DNA of 64,000 bases. Origin: Microbacterium binotii (lineage in GTDB: Bacteria > Actinomycetota > Actinomycetes > Actinomycetales > Microbacteriaceae). The DNA is taken from NCBI RefSeq assembly GCF_021398715.1, contig NZ_CP090347.1, positions 2,170,001 through 2,234,000 on the forward strand. The letters run 5' to 3'. Shown here piece after piece: positions 53,382-62,802 of this stretch; positions within the stretch are counted from its first letter, which is position 1, and each line of letters opens with the position of its first letter. Under the pieces are notes generated by a model. The model was not told the DNA's origin. It ran no database searches and was given only the letters and a program-made list of their open reading frames with translations. The position numbers and the translations under genes were made by a program.

Positions 53382-54734
53382 TCACCCCAGACGGGCTCCC
53401 GGGCGCTCCCGCATCCGCTCGCGCAGCGTCGGGCCGGCAGGCGCGGCCAGTCGGCCTCTCTCGCGAAGGCGTGGCAGCACCAGCTCCCCGAACGCCTCGA
53501 CGTCGCGCGTTCCGAAGACCGGCTCGAAGAGGAAGCCGTCGAGCCCCGTCCGATCAGCGAGCTCGTCGACGCGGTCGGCGACGTGATCGGCATCCCCCAC
53601 GATCCGGAACCCACGTGTGCCCTTGCCGCGGAGGTCGTCGAGGATCTGTCGAACGGTCGGCGCCGGCGAACCGTCGCGACCGAGGAAGCGCTCGATGTTG
53701 CTCGTGCCCATCTGACCGACGATGCCGCCGGCGGCCACGACCTCCGCCAGGGTCTTGTCGGGATCGAGCGTGAGCAGATCGATGCCGGTGTTGCCGGCGT
53801 ACAGCGCCGCCACGACCTCGTCCGACTGCATGCCGTGGAACTCGCGCCAGAGCTGCTCGGCACCGGCCTGCGTCTCGTCCACGATCGCGGTGAGCCCGGC
53901 CATGATGCGGATGTCGTCGGGATCGCGTCCCGCCTCGGCGGCGCGGCGGCGGATGTCGGCGACGGCCGCCGCCGTGTGCTCGGGCGTCGTGGCCTGCACG
54001 AACACGCCCTCGGCATGGGAGGCCGCGAGCGCGCGACCCTTCGGAGAGGTTCCGGCCTGGAAGATCACGGGGGTGCGCTGCGGCGACGGCGGGGCACCGA
54101 AGTAGCCGCGCGAGCGGTAGTGGGCGCCCTCGAACTGGGTGCGATGGATGCGGGACGGGTCGATGTAGACGCCGGAGGCCGCATCCGCCACGAGCGCGTC
54201 GTCGTCCCAGGACTGCTCCCAGTAGCTGCGGGCGAGGGACACGTACTCCTCCGCCATCTCGTATCGCGTGTCGTGCGCCACCATCTCCGGGTGTCCGAAG
54301 AGCTCGGCGACGGCGTTCTGCGAGGCACCCGTGACCACGTTCCAGCCGATGCGCCCCCGCGTGAGGTGATCGAGGGTGCTGAAACGGCGCGCCAACGGCA
54401 GGGGATGATCCATTCCCGTCGTGGCCGTCACGACGAATCCCAGCGTCTCCGTCTCTCGGGCGAGGATCGGGATGATGGTCGACGGATCGAGACCTGAGAA
54501 GTTGATGGCCGCGGACAGACAGGCCGCACTGATGTCGCCGTTCTGCATCGGATAGCCGAAGCCGTCGGCGAAGAAGAGGAAGTCGTACCCGGTGCGGTCC
54601 ATGATCTTCGCCATGCGCACCCAGCGGTCGGGGTCGAGGTAGTCCGCGGCGTCGCACAGCGGGTGCGCCCAGCTGTAGGTACCGCCGACCTGCGGGGCGT
54701 AGACCTCGAAGACGCCGAAGTGGAGATCGGTCAC
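53382..54734 (-). CDS. NtaA/SnaA/DszA-family FMN-dependent monooxygenase
   Basis: The 450-residue protein has the NtaA-type LLM features: DRTGYDFLFFADGFGYP, TATTGMDHPLPLARRFSTLD, GRIGWNVVTGASQNAV, YWEQSWDDDA, RSRGYFGAPPSPQRTPVIFQ. It uses reduced FMN to oxidise an organic substrate (N-, S- or C-oxidation). It starts with GTG overlapping the stop of the adenosine-deaminase-like gene (GTGA), so the two work together. No flavin reductase is adjacent. Confidence 0.88.
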   Translation of the reverse strand: MTDLHFGVFEVYAPQVGGTYSWAHPLCDAADYLDPDRWVRMAKIMDRTGYDFLFFADGFGYPMQNGDISAACLSAAINFSGLDPSTIIPILARETETLGFVVTATTGMDHPLPLARRFSTLDHLTRGRIGWNVVTGASQNAVAELFGHPEMVAHDTRYEMAEEYVSLARSYWEQSWDDDALVADAASGVYIDPSRIHRTQFEGAHYRSRGYFGAPPSPQRTPVIFQAGTSPKGRALAASHAEGVFVQATTPEHTAAAVADIRRRAAEAGRDPDDIRIMAGLTAIVDETQAGAEQLWREFHGMQSDEVVAALYAGNTGIDLLTLDPDKTLAEVVAAGGIVGQMGTSNIERFLGRDGSPAPTVRQILDDLRGKGTRGFRIVGDADHVADRVDELADRTGLDGFLFEPVFGTRDVEAFGELVLPRLRERGRLAAPAGPTLRERMRERPGARLG

Positions 54735-55729
54735 AGCGCCTCCCCCAGCCATGCCTCGATGTCGGCCTTCGCGCGGGCCTTGAGAGCGTCGCCCGCCAGC
54801 GTGGTCTCGATCGAGCTCCACGCGCACGCGGCGAGCTGCCGGTCCGTCAGGCCGATCTGCTCGCGTGCGACGACGTACTCGTCGAGGATCCCGGGACCGA
54901 ACAGGATCGGATCGTCCGCGTTGATGGAGCACCGCACTCCGGCATCCAGCAGCTGCGGCAGCGGGTGGCGGGCGAGGTCGTCGACGACATCCAGCAGCAG
55001 ATTGGAGGTGGGGCAGGTGTCGAGGCAGATCCCGCGCCGTGCCAGCTCGGCCACGAGCGCCGGATCCTCGATCGCCCGCACTCCGTGCAGCACCCGCGAG
55101 GCGCCCAGGTCGTCGATGGCCTGCCACACCGACTCCGGGCCCACCAGCTCGCCCGCGTGGGGGGCGGACTGGAGACCTGCGGCACGGGCGATGTCGAACG
55201 CGGGAGCGAAGTCGGCGGCGGGATAGCCCCGCTCCTCGTTCGCGAGCCCGAGGGACACGACACCGCGATCGGCGCGTGCCGCTGCCGCGTTCGCGAGCGC
55301 GATCGCCTCGTCGAGGGGCTCGGTGCGATCGACCGTGACCATGAGCCCCACCTCGACGCCGTGACGCTCGCCCGCGATGCGAACGGCGTCGAGGTGTGCG
55401 TCCAGCGCCGCTTCCACGGTCCCGAAGGTCTCGAGATAGAACTGGGGACTCACGCCGAACTCGACGTAGACCGCGCCGTCGGATGCCGCATCCGCCACGG
55501 CCTCGTCGATCAACCGCACGAGATTCTCCGGGTGCGCAAGGACCGCGAGCAGCCCCTGGTACATGTCCGCGAACGCCGTGAAGCCGGAGAAGCCGGACAC
55601 CGGCGGGATCTCGACCGACATCTCCTCGGCGAGCTCGGCGAGCGTCGCGGGCCTCATGGCCGCCTCGAGATGGACGTGGAGATGCCCCTTGGGGAGGGCG
55701 GCGAGATCGCGAAGGGCCGAGTCGGCCAT
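54731..55729 (-). CDS. add: Adenosine-deaminase-family hydrolase
   Basis: The 332-residue amidohydrolase has the metal motif HLHVH (His16, His18), HAGE (APHAGELVGPES) and the final SINADDPILF pair of aspartates. It is of the adenosine/adenine-deaminase family; the real substrate may be another purine-like amine because it is coupled to a monooxygenase. The ATG at 55729 follows CAGGAGCG. A TetR-type operator lies at 55748-55765. Confidence 0.85.
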   Translation of the reverse strand: MADSALRDLAALPKGHLHVHLEAAMRPATLAELAEEMSVEIPPVSGFSGFTAFADMYQGLLAVLAHPENLVRLIDEAVADAASDGAVYVEFGVSPQFYLETFGTVEAALDAHLDAVRIAGERHGVEVGLMVTVDRTEPLDEAIALANAAAARADRGVVSLGLANEERGYPAADFAPAFDIARAAGLQSAPHAGELVGPESVWQAIDDLGASRVLHGVRAIEDPALVAELARRGICLDTCPTSNLLLDVVDDLARHPLPQLLDAGVRCSINADDPILFGPGILDEYVVAREQIGLTDRQLAACAWSSIETTLAGDALKARAKADIEAWLGEAL

Positions 55730-55747
55730 GGACGCTCCTGACGTCGA

Positions 55748-55765
55748 GTGAACTGGTCGGTTCAC
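55748..55765. promoter_or_regulatory. TetR-type operator before the deaminase-monooxygenase operon
   Basis: GTGAAC-TGGTCG-GTTCAC is an 18-bp palindrome with 6-bp arms, 18 bp before the start codon. TATCGT on the minus strand just upstream could be the -10, so a bound repressor would block initiation. Confidence 0.6.
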
Positions 55766-55803
55766 GATAGCGACGCGGTGTTTCGCTCAGATGACGCCCC
55801 GGG

Positions 55804-57009
55804 TCAGAGCGCGAACAGGGCGGCGCGGGCGGCGACTGTGCGCTGCAGCAGCGCGCTCTCTTCCGCGCTCGCGCGCGGGTCTCGTCCGCTGATCGCGCGC
55901 TGTCGTGCCGCCGCCAATGCGGTCGCATCCGCGATGAAGGTGCGCATGATCGGCACGCGGTTGCCGGTGAGCGTCCGCGCCCAGGCGAGAGCGGTACGGC
56001 GCCCGGCTGCGGTCGCGAGCATGTCGACCTCCTGCGGAGTGAACCAGCCGACGGCCGCGTACTCCCCCAGTCGTGCCCGCGTCAGGCGCGCCTCCTCGCG
56101 CCGCAGGAGCACGATGGCGACGACGAAGATCACGAAGAGCGGAACCTGGAGCACGGCGTACAGGGCGAAGAAATCACCCAGGAGGGCGGAGCCGTTCCAC
56201 AGCGCGTGCAGGGCGATGGCGCCGACGAGCCCCAGGAGCCAGGGCCCGAGCGCGCCGCCGAGTCGGACGCCGCGGCGAGCGGCGAGGCCCAGCGCGAAAC
56301 CGGTGACCGCGGTGAACATGACGTGGGCGAAGGGCGAGAGGATGCCCCGCACGAAGAACGTGGCGGAGGCCTGCGTGAACCCGCCCTCGATGAAGGCGCT
56401 CGCGAAGTACTGGATGTTCTCGGTGAAGGCGAATCCCGCACCGATCAGCCCGCCGTACACGATGCCGTCCACCGGCCCGTCGAAGAAACGTCGGGCGGCG
56501 GCGAAGATCAGGAGCACGCCGAGGCCCTTGCCGATCTCTTCGACGATCGGCGCCTGCACGACCGACTGCAGCAGGAGCGCGAGCTGCGTGTCGCCGCGAC
56601 CGAACGTCAGCAGCAGCACGAGATCGACACCCAGGGCCAGTGCCACCGCGGCGATGGCTCCCCAGCCGAGCGCGAGGATGACGAGCCCCTTCGGCTCCGG
56701 CTCCCAGCGGTCCACGATGCGCAGAGCCCACAGCACGCCCGCCAGCGGCAGTAGCGCGAGGACCGCCCCCAGAAGCGAGGCGACCGGACCGATCGCCTCC
56801 AGGAAGTAGCCGACCAGCACCACCAGCAGGACGACGAGCAGCGCACCGACCCAGATGTAGAGCCCCCACGCGCGGCGGACCGGTGCGCCGACCGGCGGCT
56901 GTGACGTCGCGGGTGCCGCGATCGGCGCCGGAGCGGCGTGCACCGGCTGCGCCAGCGCGGAATCGAAGGCCGGCGGGGTGAGAGTCGGGCGGCCGTCGGG
57001 GGTCGTCAT
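55804..57009 (-). CDS. PrsW-family intramembrane metalloprotease
   Basis: The 401-residue protein has a Pro/Ala-rich N-terminus, about eight membrane helices and the PrsW motifs VEEIGKG, FAFTENIQYF, SPFAHVMFTAV and ALHALWNG, plus a soluble C-terminus. PrsW cuts anti-sigma factors in Bacillus; the target here is unknown. TAGGCT (57016-57021) is 6 nt before the ATG, back to back with the promoter of the FAA hydrolase gene. Confidence 0.88.
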   Translation of the reverse strand: MTTPDGRPTLTPPAFDSALAQPVHAAPAPIAAPATSQPPVGAPVRRAWGLYIWVGALLVVLLVVLVGYFLEAIGPVASLLGAVLALLPLAGVLWALRIVDRWEPEPKGLVILALGWGAIAAVALALGVDLVLLLTFGRGDTQLALLLQSVVQAPIVEEIGKGLGVLLIFAAARRFFDGPVDGIVYGGLIGAGFAFTENIQYFASAFIEGGFTQASATFFVRGILSPFAHVMFTAVTGFALGLAARRGVRLGGALGPWLLGLVGAIALHALWNGSALLGDFFALYAVLQVPLFVIFVVAIVLLRREEARLTRARLGEYAAVGWFTPQEVDMLATAAGRRTALAWARTLTGNRVPIMRTFIADATALAAARQRAISGRDPRASAEESALLQRTVAARAALFAL

Positions 57010-57015
57010 TCCCTC

Positions 57016-57040
57016 AGCCTAGGGTCGCCGCCGGTAGCGT
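57016..57040. promoter_or_regulatory. Back-to-back leaderless promoter pair (PrsW / FAA hydrolase)
   Basis: The gap is 38 bp. TAGGCT (57016-57021, minus) is 6 nt and TAGCGT (57035-57040, plus) is 7 nt before a start codon; the hexamers are 13 bp apart. Confidence 0.6.
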
Positions 57041-57047
57041 GGAGGGC

Positions 57048-57917
57048 ATGCGCTTCGCCCACCTCCGCACCGCTGCGAATCCGGAGCCGAGACTCGTCGT
57101 CGTCGACGAGGACTCCGCCGCCTTCGTCGACGCCCTCTTCCCCCACGCCCCGAGAACTCTCGAGCAGCTCATCCTCGGCGGAGACGAACTGCTGGCGCGG
57201 GTGCGGGAGGCCGCGGCAGCGCCCGAGGTCGAACGCTTCGGGTTCGCGGGCACCGAGTTCGCGTCAGCGGTTCTCGCGCCACCGGTCATCCTCGCGGTCG
57301 GCCTCAACTACGCCGCACACTCGGGCGAGCTGGGACTGAAGACCGACCAGACCCCGACGGTCTTCGTGCTGTGGCCGAATTCCCTCACGGGGCACGAGCA
57401 GACCACGAGCTGGCCGCGCAGCCTCAGCGAGTCCGTCGACTATGAGGCGGAGCTGGGTGTGATCATCGGCCGACCCGCGAAGAACGTCTCACCGGAGACC
57501 GCACTGGAGCACGTGTGGGGCTACACGGTCGTCAACGACGTCACGGCGCGCGACATCCAGTTCTCCGAGGCGCAGTGGTCGCGCTGCAAGTCGTTCGACG
57601 GGTTCACCCCGACCGGCCCGTTCGTGGTCACGGCCGACGAGGTGCCCGACCCTCAGGACCTCCACATCTGGACGGTCGTGGACGGCCACACGGTGCAGGA
57701 TGCGTCGACGGGGCAGATGATCCGGCCGGTGTCCGCCCTGGTGTCCCACCTCTCCCAGTCGGTCACACTGCTGCCGGGCACGCTCATCTCCACGGGCAGC
57801 CCGGGCGGCGCCGGGTACTCCCGCGACCCGCAGATCTTCCTGCGCGATCGCTCGACGGTCACGGTCGGCATCGACGGCATCGGGGCGCTCACGACGCACT
57901 GCCGCATCCTCGGCTGA
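57048..57917 (+). CDS. Fumarylacetoacetate-hydrolase-family protein
   Basis: The 289-residue protein has the FAH fold: VGLNYAAHSGELGL, SVDYEAELGVIIGRPA (metal-binding Glu pair), YTVVNDVTARDIQFSEAQW, SFDGFTPTGPFVV and LISTGSPGGAGY. Such enzymes cleave C-C bonds in dicarbonyl acids or decarboxylate oxaloacetate. The ATG at 57048 is placed by TAGCGT 7 nt upstream. A strong terminator starts at its end. Confidence 0.9.
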   Translation: MRFAHLRTAANPEPRLVVVDEDSAAFVDALFPHAPRTLEQLILGGDELLARVREAAAAPEVERFGFAGTEFASAVLAPPVILAVGLNYAAHSGELGLKTDQTPTVFVLWPNSLTGHEQTTSWPRSLSESVDYEAELGVIIGRPAKNVSPETALEHVWGYTVVNDVTARDIQFSEAQWSRCKSFDGFTPTGPFVVTADEVPDPQDLHIWTVVDGHTVQDASTGQMIRPVSALVSHLSQSVTLLPGTLISTGSPGGAGYSRDPQIFLRDRSTVTVGIDGIGALTTHCRILG

Positions 57918-57918
57918 A

Positions 57919-57956
57919 CGACGATGGCCCCCACCGGCAGGTGGGGGCCATCGTCG
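57919..57956. terminator. Bidirectional terminator after the FAA hydrolase gene
   Basis: CGACGATGGCCCCCACC-GGCA-GGTGGGGGCCATCGTCG is a perfect 17-bp stem between genes ending at 57917 and 57969 on opposite strands. Confidence 0.92.
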
Positions 57957-57968
57957 TCGCAGATCGAT

Positions 57969-58418
57969 TCAGCGGGAGGTGCAGGACTGCGTCACCCCGT
58001 TGATCTGGTAGGAGCCGTTGGGATTCTCCAGGCAGTACCTCATCGCCTGGTCGAAGACGCTCACGAAGCTCACGATGAGGATGATCCCCACGATGATCCC
58101 GATCACCATGAGCACGGAGCTGACGATGATGGCCCACACCGCGGGTAGGTTGCGCACGCCGGCTTTGCGGCTCTGCACCAGCGCGACGATGCCGAGGATG
58201 AGGCCGATCAGCTGCGCGAAGAACGCCACGATGAGCGCCACGATGCCGAGCGTCTTGCCCGGCACCGGTGCGCCGGGGGTCGGCGGACCGGGAACCTGGC
58301 CGGCAGCCGGCGGCGCCGTCTCGTAGGCCGGGGGCGCCGTCGGATAGGCCGGGGGCGCAGCGGGATAAGCCGGCGGGACCGGCGGGGTGTTCTCGGGCGA
58401 TCCGGTCGGGTCGGTCAT
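57969..58418 (-). CDS. Pro-rich DUF4190-like membrane protein
   Basis: The 149-residue protein has an N-terminal Pro/Ala/Tyr-rich region with repeated PPAYPxAP units, then two membrane helices (IVALIVAFFAQLIGLILGIV; AVWAIIVSSVLMVIGIIVGI) joined by QSRKAGVRNL. It ends in a short C-terminus with two cysteines (CLENPNGSY, TQSCTSR). It resembles DUF4190 proteins. The function is unknown. The ATG has CAGGAGG at 5 nt. A 15-bp tandem repeat lies 34-63 bp upstream. Confidence 0.75.
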   Translation of the reverse strand: MTDPTGSPENTPPVPPAYPAAPPAYPTAPPAYETAPPAAGQVPGPPTPGAPVPGKTLGIVALIVAFFAQLIGLILGIVALVQSRKAGVRNLPAVWAIIVSSVLMVIGIIVGIILIVSFVSVFDQAMRYCLENPNGSYQINGVTQSCTSR

Positions 58419-58451
58419 GATTCCTCCTGATTCGGCGCGGGCACGGTGCGC

Positions 58452-58481
58452 GCTCCGACGTTATCGGCTCCGACGTTATCG
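58452..58481. repeat. Two tandem 15-bp repeats before the DUF4190-like gene
   Basis: GCTCCGACGTTATCG occurs twice head to tail. On the minus strand it reads CGATAACGTCGGAGC. It lies between the aspA stop and the DUF4190-like start, where a promoter or operator is expected. Confidence 0.6.
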
Positions 58482-58510
58482 GCTGCGCCTGGCGGCCGCA
58501 CGGACGACAC

Positions 58511-59974
<1,464 letters not shown>

Positions 59975-60089
59975 GCGTTGTCCTTGTGGGTCGTCGGCCG
60001 GTTGCCTGACCGAGCCTAATCGCCGTGCTCGCGCGTGACACCGGACACGGCGTACACCCCGAACCGGCTGCTCTCCCGGGCGGCGAGCG

Positions 60090-61007
60090 TCAGCGGGGAC
60101 GCTTGCGCGAGAAGGCGTCGAGCCGCTCCGCAGGCGTGAGAGCGGCCATCTCCGCGACCCATTCCGGCGTGAAGAAGTCCGCCGCCTCGGCATCGACGAC
60201 GGGCACGACCGCATGCGTGACGGTGTCGTCGTAGATGTGCACGAGGTGGAACGACTGCCCCGCATCCATCCCGTTGACCTCGTCCGCGGGGCGCGCGAGA
60301 TCCATCGTGTAGCACGTCGCAGCGGCGACACTCACGGGCACACCGGCGAAGGTGCCCGAGGTCGAGTGGTGGAGGTGCCCGGCGAGGATGCCGCGCACAT
60401 CGCTGTCGCGGACCACGTCGGCCAGTCGGTGCTGCTCACGCAGCTCGAGGATGTCGAAGAACGGGATGTGGCTGGGCAACGGCGGGTGATGCAGTGCCAG
60501 AAGCGTCCCCAGCGGCGCGGGCGTCGCCAGCACATCGGCGAGCCACGCCAGCTGCGCGTCGTCGATCTCGCCGTGGTGCCAGCCCGGCACCGTGGAATCG
60601 AGGACGATCAGACGCAGGCCGTCGAGGTCGTGGACGGCGGTGACGGGCTCGTCGCTCGCCGCAGCGCCCAGGAGTTCGGCGCGCAGCGGCGCGCGTTCGT
60701 CGTGGTTGCCCGCGACCCAGACCAGCGGCGCACCCCACCGCTCGGCCGCAGGCTCGAGCACCTCGCGCAGCGCGCGGTAGGCCTCGGGCTCGCCCAGGTC
60801 GGTGAGGTCACCCGTGCACACGACCGCGTCGGGGCGGATGCGGGTGCGATCGATCGCGGCGACGGTGCGCCGCAGGTTCGCCAGTGTGTCGTAGCGCCCG
60901 CCCAGCGGCGCGTTGCCGGCGAGGAGGTGCGTGTCGCTCAGGTGGACGATCGTGCGCAGCGCAGGCGGATGCTGCCCGAACTGCACGGCGGCGGATGTGG
61001 CACTCAT
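60090..61007 (-). CDS. Metallophosphoesterase (CpdA-like phosphodiesterase)
   Basis: The 305-residue protein has all five metallophosphoesterase motifs: Asp25-x-His27 (LSDTHL), GDLTD, GNHDE, the His in ALHHPPL and GHLHH. It resembles class III cyclic-nucleotide phosphodiesterases (CpdA/Rv0805). cAMP is a possible substrate, not proven. TAGGGT (61014-61019) lies 6 nt before the ATG. Confidence 0.9.
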   Translation of the reverse strand: MSATSAAVQFGQHPPALRTIVHLSDTHLLAGNAPLGGRYDTLANLRRTVAAIDRTRIRPDAVVCTGDLTDLGEPEAYRALREVLEPAAERWGAPLVWVAGNHDERAPLRAELLGAAASDEPVTAVHDLDGLRLIVLDSTVPGWHHGEIDDAQLAWLADVLATPAPLGTLLALHHPPLPSHIPFFDILELREQHRLADVVRDSDVRGILAGHLHHSTSGTFAGVPVSVAAATCYTMDLARPADEVNGMDAGQSFHLVHIYDDTVTHAVVPVVDAEAADFFTPEWVAEMAALTPAERLDAFSRKRPR

Positions 61008-61041
61008 ACCGCCACCCTACGACCCGCCGCCGACGCGGTGA

Positions 61042-61377
61042 TCAGTGGCCGATGACGATGAGCAGGAGTCCCGACAGCACCGCGAGCGCGCAGAAACCGA
61101 AGGCCGCGCACGCGACCGCGAAGGCCGCCCGCTTCTGCGCGTCGGTCAGCGGCGAGCGCTTGGCGGCCTTCGCCGCGGCCTTCTCCGCCTTGGCGCGCTG
61201 CTTGTCCGTCATGACGGTGATCGCGTCGGTGAACTCCGCCGGCGCCACCACCGGCGCCCGTCCGGCGCGCACCAGCATCCGGAGTCCGAGCGCGTAGCTT
61301 CCCACCACGGCGACGGCAGCGATGAGGGCGGCGAAGAAGACCTGCACGAAGGCGAGCCAATCGATCTGGATGTCCAT
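61042..61377 (-). CDS. Small two-helix membrane protein coupled to the PiT transporter
   Basis: The 111-residue protein has one membrane helix at each end (FVQVFFAALIAAVAVVGSYA and FGFCALAVLSGLLLIVIGH) and a charged middle (DKQRAKAEKAAAKAAKRS). Its ATG overlaps the PiT stop codon by one base (TGATG), so it is translated with the transporter. No family is recognised; a PiT accessory role is inferred. Confidence 0.7.
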   Translation of the reverse strand: MDIQIDWLAFVQVFFAALIAAVAVVGSYALGLRMLVRAGRAPVVAPAEFTDAITVMTDKQRAKAEKAAAKAAKRSPLTDAQKRAAFAVACAAFGFCALAVLSGLLLIVIGH

Positions 61378-62603
61378 CAGCGCTGTCCCTTCTCCTGACG
61401 GGCCCGCTCGCGCTCCAAGCGACGCTGGCGACGCGTGGGCGGCGGGTTGCGCTTGACCTTGACGGCGCGACCGGAGTCGGCGACCTCGCTCATGGCGTTG
61501 GCGGCGGTGACCTCGTCGCGGCGCGAGCGCAGGAAGAGCAGAAGCACGATGATCACGGCCAGGACCGCGTCGATCGCGATGCCCCACGGGCCGAGCCAGG
61601 CGACGATGAGGGCCGCCGCCGCGCCGACGATGCCGGCGGCGGGAAGCGTGAGGAGCCATCCGATCGTGATCCGACCGACCGTCCGCCAGCGCACCTTCGC
61701 GCCGCGGCGACCGAGCCCGGAACCGATGACCGAGCCGGATGCCACCTGCGTGGTCGACAGCGCGAAGCCGAGGGCGCTGGAGGCGAGGATCGTGGCGGCA
61801 GTGGAGCTCTCCGCGGAGAATCCCTGGGCCGGCTTCACGTCGGTGAGGCCCTTGCCGAGCGTGCGGATGATGCGCCAGCCGCCCATGTACGTGCCGAGGG
61901 CGATCGTGAAGGCGCAGGCAAAGATGACCCAGAGCTGGGGATCGGCGTGGGCCGAGTCCTGCCAGCCGGCCATGATCAGCGCGAGGGTGATGACACCCAT
62001 CGTCTTCTGTGCGTCGTTCGTACCGTGGGCGAGGGCGACGAGGGAGGAGGAGAAGATCTGCCCCCAGCGGAAGCCGTCGCGGCCGTCCGGCTTGCCGTCG
62101 TAGCGCCGGGTCATGGCGTAGGCGAGCTTGGTCGCGGCGAAGGCGATCACCCCCGCGGTCACCGGGGCGATCAGCGCCGGGAGGATGACCTTGCTGAGTA
62201 CGACGCCGAAGTCGATCGCATAGGCGCCGATGCCCACGAGGGTTGCGCCGATGAGCCCGCCGAACAACGCGTGCGACGAGCTCGAGGGAAGCCCCAGCAA
62301 CCAGGTCAGCATGTTCCAGGTGATGGCGCCGATGAGCCCGGCGAAGATCAGCGGGAGGAAGGCTCCGGGTGAGATCTGGTCCTCTCGCACGATGCCGTGC
62401 GAGATCGTCTTGGACACCTCGGTCGACAGGAACGCTCCGACGAGGTTGAGTCCCGCCGCCAGCAGTACGGCGACCTTCGGCTTCAGGGCACCCGTCGCGA
62501 TGGGCGTGGCCATCGCGTTCGCGGTGTCGTGGAAGCCGTTGGTGAAGTCGAAGAAGAGCGCGAGTCCGATGATCAGGACGACGATCAGTGCTGCGGTTTC
62601 CAC
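61377..62603 (-). CDS. PiT-family inorganic phosphate transporter
   Basis: The 408-residue protein has about ten membrane helices and the two PiT motifs: DFTNGFHDTANAMAT near 19-33 and VALAHGTNDAQKTMGVI near 208-225. A basic tail follows (RRQRRLERERARQEKG). It imports phosphate with a cation. The start is GTG 62603; the ribosome binding site is weak (GAAAGCG). A GTTCACC/GTTAACC pair at 62666-62698 may be a PHO box. Confidence 0.92.
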   Translation of the reverse strand: METAALIVVLIIGLALFFDFTNGFHDTANAMATPIATGALKPKVAVLLAAGLNLVGAFLSTEVSKTISHGIVREDQISPGAFLPLIFAGLIGAITWNMLTWLLGLPSSSSHALFGGLIGATLVGIGAYAIDFGVVLSKVILPALIAPVTAGVIAFAATKLAYAMTRRYDGKPDGRDGFRWGQIFSSSLVALAHGTNDAQKTMGVITLALIMAGWQDSAHADPQLWVIFACAFTIALGTYMGGWRIIRTLGKGLTDVKPAQGFSAESSTAATILASSALGFALSTTQVASGSVIGSGLGRRGAKVRWRTVGRITIGWLLTLPAAGIVGAAAALIVAWLGPWGIAIDAVLAVIIVLLLFLRSRRDEVTAANAMSEVADSGRAVKVKRNPPPTRRQRRLERERARQEKGQR

Positions 62604-62665
62604 CGTTCGCTTTCGGGGAGAGGGAGAAGGAGGGAGAGCCGAGCGACCGGCGGCGCGAACGAACA

Positions 62666-62698
62666 GTTCACCGTGAAGTCGGCATTCGTTAACCCGAC
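62666..62698. promoter_or_regulatory. Possible PHO box upstream of the PiT gene
   Basis: GTTCACCGTGA and GTTAACCCGAC lie 22 bp apart in the 199-bp gap before the PiT gene. This fits a three-unit array of 11-bp repeats whose middle unit is poor. Similar direct repeats bind PhoP in Streptomyces. The evidence is weak. The rest of 62604-62802 shows no gene. Confidence 0.3.
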
Positions 62699-62802
62699 CA
62701 CACGGAATCCTTACATCGCCCGCCCTCCCGGTCAACTCAGTGCGCCGGGCGTAACCGGGCACGCGCGCCGATGCGTTCCGTCCGATCGTCGCGCGTACGC
62801 CG

